NCBI GenBank assembly: GCA_023014485.1
Contig: JAJOZX010001871.1
Span: forward strand, 113,501-177,500
DNA: 64,000 bases
Source: Bathynomus jamesi
Taxonomy: Eukaryota > Arthropoda > Malacostraca > Isopoda > Cirolanidae
Reading direction: 5' to 3'
Part shown: piece after piece, positions 57,394 through 64,000 of the stretch
Layout: the number at the start of each line of letters is the position of its first letter
Numbering within the stretch: position 1 is the first letter of the stretch
Made by a program: the position numbers and the translations under genes
Notes under the pieces: generated by a model
Told to the model about the DNA's origin: nothing
The model's database searches: none
What the model saw: only the letters and a program-made list of their open reading frames with translations

Positions 57394-57401
57394 CTGTAAA
57401 G

Positions 57402-58190
57402 GTAGGGAAGAGAAGGTGAAGTGGGCATGAAAAGCGGAATTAAGTCCTTATCATCTTTGAGAATGCGTTTCAAGCCACTATTGAATGATTTGATGACGTC
57501 ATCCTGCGGGTTCTTCCTAAGTTTGCTGTATGTGGCGGGGTCCTGGAGAAGCTCGTTCATCTTTCTGATGTACTCCACTTTATCCATAATAACTATGGTG
57601 TTAGCCTTGTCTGCTTTAGTAATATGGAGCTCACTATCTTTTTTTAATTGTGAGAGGCTATTGCGAAAACGTTTAGGAAAGTTATCTTCGTAAGTACTAT
57701 TCGCCGCACTATAAACAAGGCCTTTACGTATGTTAAACAGAGACTGAGGAATATTACACTGTTTTTCAAAGCAAGCAACAAATTTGTAAAGCAGAAGGTT
57801 TTTAACAATAAAAAAGGACATACCATATCCAAGGGCACTTTTTGCATCGTCATTAATGTTTTTCGAAGAAAGGTTCAAAACACACTTTGAGCTTGCTTTT
57901 TTACTCCACTGACTATTTCGAATGAGACTTTTAATTTTGCGATCCAAAATGTTACGAAGTGAAGAAGTTCTCCGACGCAACTCGTTGTAAATTTCATCAA
58001 ACAAAGGTTGGATCCACGGTTGGGGAATAACGGTCACGAAATTTCGCTTGGCAATGCTTAAATTTTTGAAGGCGGACCACTCATTTTATCTGGTGACTTC
58101 AATATGTTTCTTTAAAATTGATCTGCTGAAGTTGTTGAACGGATGGTCGTCAATTTGTCTGAGGCGAATCGGAAGGAGGGATTTGGGAAG
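57402..58190 (-). pseudogene. P4 N-terminal region
   Basis: Frame 57363-58037 (its last few codons fall in element E) carries VIPQPWIQPLFDEIYNELRR, NPQDDVIKSFNSGLKRIL and VIMDKVEYIRKMNELLQDP, the segment upstream of the palm in Penelope proteins. Similarity extends to about 58190 in broken frames. Confidence 0.8.
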
Positions 58191-58658
58191 AACTTCACAC
58201 AAGTGTAAAACAGCATCAATATTCCGTTAGAACGGGACAATCGTCCAGTGCCCTTTTTGTCCATTTGTCAGAGTTATCCCACTGTATTGATTGGAATAAT
58301 GCTCCAGTTTCGTTTCACTCAAGCAACATTGTTAATAGAAATATTCTTGAGTCTGCCATTATCCAACTTACAACTAACTTCAACATAAGCAAAGGTCTTT
58401 TTCAACTAGATCCCGTTGTTTTGAATTCGTTCAGAACGGATTTAGACAAGAAGGGTAGAGTGCTAAACCTTTGGTAAACTTGTATACTTCTTTAATAACA
58501 CTGGTCTACATCCAAAATGCTTCGGAAATAAAAGTAGTCAATCTTTACTAATTTTGGGTCACTGAATACGAAAATGATTGCCTAAAATTGCCAATTGGCT
58601 CTATTTATAAAGATATCAGGCAACCCTGCACCCTACTAACTGGACTGCATCGCATCTG

Positions 58659-59047
58659 TCGCGTAATATGTAGACGCCTGTGACACATCGACGCATTGAC
58701 TACTGAGCATGCGCGGTTATATATTTTTTATTTTAATAAATTAATGTAAATATATACATATATATACAATAAAATGCAATTTTAAATTTATCTATTACAT
58801 TATGTATTTGTAAATTATTTATTAAAAAATAGATTGGATTATTTTAACATATTGCTTCCCATAATTTTTTTGATATTAATATAAATGGAATACTAACACA
58901 ACTTAACCTTACCTAATTTAAAATTATTAAAATGCAATTTAATTACATTAATTTATTAAAATAAAAAAATATAACTACGCGCATGCGCAGTAGATTCAAG
59001 CCGTCGATGTGTCACAGTCACTGTCACAGGCGTCTACATATTACGCC
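58659..59047. mobile_element. MITE inside the CACTA-like element's 5' region
   Basis: The ends are inverted repeats GCGTAATATGTAGACGCCTG and its complement, with a second shared block GTGACACATCGACG and GCATGCGC further in. The centre is AT-rich and non-coding. No clear target duplication was found. Confidence 0.7.
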
Positions 59048-59150
59048 ACAGCATGAGTTCATTTGCGGAAGTCATACAGTGCACTTTTGTCAAACTCTTT
59101 TTAGTGTTTGCTTTAGAAACTGAATTTTTTTCAGCCTAATTTGAACAAAG

Positions 59151-59852
59151 ATGCCTCGTAATTGCGTGAACAGTGTAGATAACTTCTGTTATGTTTGTGG
59201 AGAATTGACCTTTGCATCACAAAAGCGTGCTATAACCGCCGTGATTAGGAAAGCCTATCACCTTTATTTTGGCTGTAAGATTGGAGATCAGGACAAGAGC
59301 TAAGCCCCACACATATGCTGCAATACTTGTGCAACAAACCTTCGCCAGTGGTTGAATCGGAAAAGGAAATCTATGCCTTTTGCAGTGCCAATGGTGTGGA
59401 CGGAACCAACAGATAATGTCAGCAATTGTTACTTCTGCATGGTGCCTTCAGTCAAGAAAGGTATTTGCAAGAAGAAAAAGTGGATTTTACAATATCTGAA
59501 TATACCCTCTGCTATACGCCCGGTACCTCACGGCGAAGGACTACCCGTTCCTGAGCCCCCACACTCATTCTCTCTGGAGTCAGAGGACGAGGAGAATGAA
59601 AGAACCTGCGAAACTTGTGAGCCTTCAACTTCACAAGACCCTGAATTTGTTTATAACTTGACATCTTCTAAACCGCACATGATAAATCAAAATGAATTAA
59701 ACGACCTTATCAGAGATTTAGAACTGCCAAAGAGTAAGGCGGAGCTGTTGGCTCCAGATTGCAGCAGTGGAATCTCCTCGCTGAAAATGTTAGAGTGTGT
59801 AAGTTTCGTGACCGTCAAAAAGATTTGTCCCATTCTTCATCATGGAAGGTGA
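59151..59852 (+). pseudogene. CACTA-like element zinc-binding protein, N-terminal part
   Basis: The start is ATG at 59151. Cysteine pairs occur as CYVCGE, HICCNTCATN and NCYFCM, suggesting a zinc-binding module. A TAA at 59301-59303 interrupts it once, after which the same frame is open to 59852 with GLPVPEPPHSFSLESEDEEN. After 59820 the family similarity continues in another frame (VRKFRDRQ, then EWRL-type blocks) into the triplicated region. Confidence 0.68.
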
Positions 59853-59930
59853 CCTTGTAGCTTGCAACGACATCGATGGTCTGATAGAAGCTCTCAACAT
59901 TATTCACAATCCTGATGAGTGGAGACTTCA

Positions 59931-62260
59931 TTGATTCATCGAAGTTGAGTCTAAAAGCTGTTTTGTTGCATGTTGGCAACGTATTGCCATCAATTCCAGT
60001 TGGTCATGCAGTCCACATGAAGGAAACATATGACAAGATGAATTTGCAACTTATAGAACTGCATAAACTATGACAAACATCAGTGGCAGGTTTGTGGTGA
60101 CTGACAAGTTGTAGACAGATCTTCGACTGCAGTCGGGCTACACTAAGTATTGCTGTTTTCTGTGTGAATGGGATAGTCGGGCTAGGACTTTTCATTCCAT
60201 CAACAAGGATTGGCCAATCAAATTAAATATATCTTCGTAACATGATACAGTTTTGCCGGCAGTTTCTCTAACTCTGCGAGGCTAAGGCTAACTCTGGCGA
60301 GGCTCTAACTCTGCGAGGCTGCCTTGAGATGAATTTTTGCCGGGCAAAATCAATATAAATCATCGGTCGAATTTGACAAGACTGATGGACGTAACTGAGA
60401 ATGACGGACGAGACTCATATAATATACTTTCCTCAATGATGTTCTTGACGGAAATGAGCCGTCTAGTGATATCTGGCAACTATCTGTCACAGGAAATGAT
60501 GTCTATTTTTAGTAACAAACTGATGGATTCTTGCTCGAGAGACCGGAAATGGCCTTTAAATGTGAGGCTATTTTTAGTAACAAACTGACTACTGATGCGT
60601 GCCGAGCACCAGGGTAATACTAAGCCTGGTGCTGAACCCGTTAGTTGACCACCGTACGAAACCCAAATATCAAATGTAGAGCTGGGAGGTCTAAAGATGC
60701 ACGGCATTATAGTAATGAGAAATTAATAGAAGAAATTGAAGTGCGTGAAATAAGTCGAGAAAAAATAGAGAAGGAATAAGAGATAGCACATAATGTTATC
60801 GATATGAGATGAGTATAAAAATTGATAAAAATAAAAATAAAAAATAAAAAATCATTCGTTACGACAATAAATACGAAAGACATATCTTACTTGCATGAGG
60901 AGAGGCAAATGACAAACTATTGTAGACAATCCTGATTTCGCTTAGCTGTTCATTGATTCATCGAAGTTGAGTCTAAAAGCTGTTTTGTTGCATGTTGGCA
61001 ACGTATTGCCATCAATTCCAGTTGGTCATGCAGTCCACATGAAGGAAACATATGACAAGATGATGCTGCAACTTATAGAACTGCATAAACTATGACAAAC
61101 ATCAGTGGCAGGTTTGTGGTGACTGACAAGTTGTATACAGATCTTCGACTGCAGTCGGGCTACACTAAGTATTGCTGTTTTCTGTGTGAATGGGATAGTC
61201 GGGCTAGGACTTTTCATTCCATCAAGAAGGATTGGCCAATCAGATTAAATATATCTTCGTAACATGATACAGTTTTGCCGGCATTTTCTCTAACTCTGCG
61301 AGGCTAAGGCTAACTCTGGCGAGGCTCTAGCTCTGCGAGGCTGCCTTGAGATGAATTTTTGCCGGGCAATATCATATTCATCAATTTTATACGGTCGAAT
61401 TCGACAAGACTGACGGACGTAACTGAGACTGATAGACGAAACTGAGACTAACGGACGAGACTCATATAATATACTTTCCTCAATGATGTTCTTGATGGAA
61501 ATGAGCCTTAAGGTTAAAAAATCTCTGTGTCTGGTGGTATCTGGCAACTTTCTTTTAATTTAAATAGACCGGATGACGTCAGACTCGAGCGGATATAAAT
61601 AGATTCTTGCTCGAAAGACCGGAAATGGTGTATATTTTTAGTAACAAACTGGTCGTCTGCCGATGCACGCAACAGGGTAATACTAAGCCTGTTGCGGAAC
61701 GGTAGCATGGGTGCAAAAAACCCTATGCACGATATTGTAGAGTAATGAGAAATTAATACAAGAAATTGAAGTGCGTGAAATAACTCGACAAAAAATGGAA
61801 AAGGAATACGAGATACAATATAATGTTATCGATATGAGATGACTATAAATAATGATAAATATAAAAAAAAAACATTAGTTAGGAGATTAAACACAAAAGA
61901 CATATCTTACTTGCACGAGGAGAGGCAAATGACCATCTATTGTAGACAATCCTGATTTCGCTTAGCTGTTCATTGATTCATCGAAGTTGAGTCTAAAAGC
62001 TGTTTTGTTGCATGTTGGCAATGTATTGCCATCAATTCCAGTTGGTCATGCAGTCCACATGAAGGAAACATATGACAACATGAAGCAACTTTTGAACTGC
62101 ATAAACTATGACAAACATCAATGGCAGGTTTGTAGTGACTTGAAAGTTGTTGCTATCGTGCTTCGCCTGCAGCCGGGCTACACTGAGTATTGCTGTTTTA
62201 TGTGTGAATGGGATAGTCGGGCTAGGACTTCTCATTACATCAAGAAGGATTGGCCACTCC
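59931..62260 (+). repeat. Tandem triplication, period about 1020 bp
   Basis: The segment beginning TCATTGATTCATCGAAGTTG occurs at 59931, 60952 and 61972. Each of the first two units has about 310 bp of coding sequence and about 710 bp of non-coding sequence. The third unit reads on into the rest of the gene. The coding parts of the first two are damaged. Confidence 0.85.
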
Positions 62261-62872
62261 GACACTCATTGGAACCTAGAACAAAAAATGTTCAGAATCC
62301 TCCACTTGTAGAATCGAGCAAGATTTTGTTACCGCCCTTACACATCAAACTGGGCGTCATGAAAATTTTTGTTAAGGCTATGGATAAAACGGGGGCAGCT
62401 TTTAAGTACCTTGGTGGTAAATTCCCAAAGCTCAGTGAAGCAAAAATCAAGGAGGGTGTATTTGTTGGTCCACAGATCCGCGAGCTTTTTAGACCGTATC
62501 GTAGGTGGTGAGAAGACAGCGTGGAATGCTTTCCGGTTAGTAGCAACCAATTTTCTCGGAAATACCAAAGCTGACAATTACAGGGAGCTGGTGGAAAACC
62601 AGCTGTTGTCCTATCAAAAAATGGGCTGCAATATGTCTTTAAAGATACATTTCCTCCATTCGCACCTGGAATTTTTTTCGGCCAACTACGGAGCAGTCAG
62701 CGATGAACATGGTGAACGTTTCCACCAGGATATCTCAGCGATGGAGAAACGCTACCAGGGGAAATGGAGTCCATCATTGTTAGCAGACTACTGCTGGACA
62801 ATAACAAGAGATGCTCCAGAAGTTGAATACAAGAGACAAGCAAAGAAGCGACGGTTGAATCAATATAAGTGA
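61987..62872 (+). pseudogene. CACTA-like element protein, C-terminal part
   Basis: Frame 61987-62511 has MSLKAVLLHVGNVLPSIPVG, CFMCEWDSRARTSHYIKK, PPLHIKLGVMKIFVKAMDKT and FVGPQIREL. A frameshift near 62490 leads to frame 62369-62872, with AWNAFRLVATNFLGNTKADN, SDEHGERFHQDISAMEKRY and ADYCWTITRD. This family is widespread in arthropods and cnidarians and is usually listed as uncharacterised. The conserved Asp, Glu and His residues could form a nuclease centre, but I cannot assign one. Confidence 0.72.
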
Positions 62873-63339
62873 CTGCATTATACAGGTATGTTACTAATAT
62901 ATGGTATACATATATGCAAAATGTGGAACTTAAATTTCCTTGGAAACTATAGCCGATCGACTGTTTTTATGGTCATATTCGTTTTCTGCACCCCAAAATC
63001 CATAATAGGAAACACATTTTATCTCCGAAGCACAAACTTTTTCGAAATTTGTAGACCAGTGTAATTTTTATTTTTCAATTTCTTTTTATATATATCGGAC
63101 TTAGACAAGAAGGGCAGAGTGCTAAAATCTGGCCAGATTTCCAGTATAAATTTGTATGCTCTTCTTACAAGTTTTATTTTTATTTTTCAATTTATTTTTT
63201 TTTAATTGGTTGGAAACAATTCATTTGATCTTGTGTTGGATTCGGGCAAAATGTTAAAAACGGTAGTTTTTCCTTACAAATTTTATGCTCCTCCCCCAAT
63301 CCTTTATTTATTTTTTTCCTCCGTTTATTGTATATATAT

Positions 63340-63475
63340 ATATATATATATATATTTTTCTTTTTTGTGACCTATATATAGGCTGTAACTCTTTATCTAC
63401 TTCAGTGTTCCTGAGGATGTCATTAGAGGAAAGCGCTTGAGCACCATTCTGTTTCCATTCCTTCGTGGTTTTATT

Positions 63476-63535
<60 letters not shown>

Positions 63536-63600
63536 TATTATATATACATATATATATATATATGTGTATATATTATTATATATATGTATATATGTATATA
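63340..63600. repeat. TA microsatellites at the end of P5
   Basis: TA runs at 63332-63354 and 63480-63600 flank the P5 3' tail. Open frames in them are artefacts. Confidence 0.92.
63400..63470 (+). ncRNA. Degenerate hammerhead-like motif, P5 3' region
   Basis: 63411-63433 reads CTGAGGATGTC ATTA GAGGAAAGCG. The GACGAAA side has become GAGGAAA, which weakens stem II. Confidence 0.4.
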
Positions 63601-63635
63601 TACATATTAGTGATGTAGCGGATGTCATTTTTTTC

Positions 63636-63703
63636 ACATCCGCGGATGCGGATGCGGATGAGGATGTTTAATTTCAACATCCGCGGATGCGGATGCGGAT
63701 GTC
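63636..63703. repeat. Short minisatellite of ATGCGG units
   Basis: Two blocks of GCGGATGCGGATGCGGATG, each preceded by CATCC, at 63640-63664 and 63680-63702. Confidence 0.8.
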
Positions 63704-63705
63704 TA

Positions 63706-64000
63706 CATTTTCGTTATTTTTTAGGATATATTCGAGATTTGTTGTGTTTAACGTATATAATAAGTTATTATATAGAGAGAGCTGTAGCTATAATGTAGTA
63801 TAATTGATTAATTGTACAATAATTGCTGTACTTTTCTCTGAACATATAAAATAATATCAAGCATCTAACTAATATAGAAATCAATTAGTGAATTCGTCTG
63901 CAAATAAATTCGTTATATTTTGTTGAGTTTCAGCCACAATTAGAAACCATAATTGTGTTACCCGACCTCTTTCCCCAACCTCCACCCTTATAGAAAGAGA
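63706..64000. other. AT-rich end of window, no gene
   Basis: No open frame. The last 60 bases (CCTCTTTCCCCAACCTCCAC) resemble the strand of element E just after its stop codon (54360-54390), so a further family copy may begin beyond the edge. Confidence 0.4.

Larger units (their letters stand above)
53894..57401. repeat. 8-bp target duplication flanking element E
   Basis: CTGTAAAG at 53894-53901 and 57394-57401. In the matching Penelope copy P1 the site reads CAGTAAAG once (17970-17980). Confidence 0.95.
52171..58190 (-). mobile_element. Penelope-like element P4, split by element E
   Basis: P4 runs on the minus strand from about 58190 to 52171. Element E (53902-57393) lies inside the codons for YLYCLIKTHKPG. 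P4 is the most complete copy, since it keeps the N-terminal region (57363-58190) missing from P1-P3. It ends head to head with P5 and tail to tail with P3. Confidence 0.88.
58499..63061 (+). mobile_element. CACTA-like element inserted in P5
   Basis: The ends are CACTGGTCTACA and TGTAGACCAGTG (58499 and 63061), flanked by TAA at 58496-58498 and 63062-63064. A 3-bp duplication with CACTG ends fits the CACTA/EnSpm group. Inside are a zinc-binding ORF, a 1-kb tandem triplication and a second coding block. The protein is of a widespread but poorly annotated arthropod and cnidarian family. The class rests on the ends, not on a recognised catalytic core. Confidence 0.75.
58191..63480 (+). mobile_element. 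Penelope-like element P5, split by a CACTA-like element
   Basis: P5 begins within the nuclease at about 58191 and continues after the CACTA-like insertion (58499-63061) to its 3' end at a TA run near 63480. The C-terminal frame (58265-58477) has LSELSHCIDWNNAP and QLDPVVLNSF. The 3' region after 63062 matches P2 and P3. Confidence 0.85.

Noticed and set aside
59352..59852. Possible host zinc-finger gene
   Set aside because: It lies wholly within the CACTA-like ends and continues into a transposon-borne protein family.

Overview
This is a gene-poor, AT-rich eukaryotic window, most likely from an arthropod or another invertebrate animal. I saw no host gene I could defend. Nearly every coding trace belongs to a transposable element: a BEL/Pao retrotransposon, several Penelope-like elements (PLEs) with a GIY-YIG nuclease, CR1-like LINEs, DD41D and DD37E mariner-type elements, a MULE with a FLYWCH finger, a CACTA-like element, an LTR with a tRNA-Leu primer site, MITEs, tRNA-derived repeats and long TA, CA and CT microsatellites. 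Introns, polyadenylation signals and nested insertions confirm a eukaryotic genome. The species cannot be named from the sequence.

Layout. 1-1390: remnant of a protein-primed DNA polymerase. 2.9-7.6 kb: decayed BEL/Pao element on the minus strand. 8.9-13.8 kb: left arm of a very large inverted repeat whose right arm is 34.8-38.2 kb; the left arm also holds a palindromic array of tRNA-like units, a MITE and another repeat (R1) that the right arm lacks. 13.85-20.1 kb: two PLEs head to head, one split by element A. 20.1-24.6 kb: element B, an intron-containing DNA transposon. 24.7-32.5 kb: two inverted copies of a 1.3 kb repeat around a DD41D mariner that carries a DD37E mariner, a second tRNA-like array and a LINE remnant. 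32.6-34.4 kb: two CR1 fragments. 39.1-45.4 kb: a CR1 LINE broken by a MULE, itself broken by element C. 46.4-48.7 kb: element D. 48.9-49.9 kb: an LTR retrotransposon end. 50.2-63.5 kb: three more PLEs, one split by element E and one by a CACTA-like element.

The most interesting content is elements A-E. They encode one protein family at five sites (15145-17570, 20077-24639, 42375-44528, 46418-48672, 53902-57393). All begin TAGGG or its near match TAAGG. Two (A and E) have perfect 8-bp target duplications, and A, C, D and E have long terminal inverted repeats. The protein has hAT-like landmarks but an N-terminal cysteine cluster instead of a recognisable BED finger. I read it as a divergent, possibly undescribed hAT-related lineage. 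The landmarks, ends and duplications are seen in the sequence; the superfamily assignment is inference.
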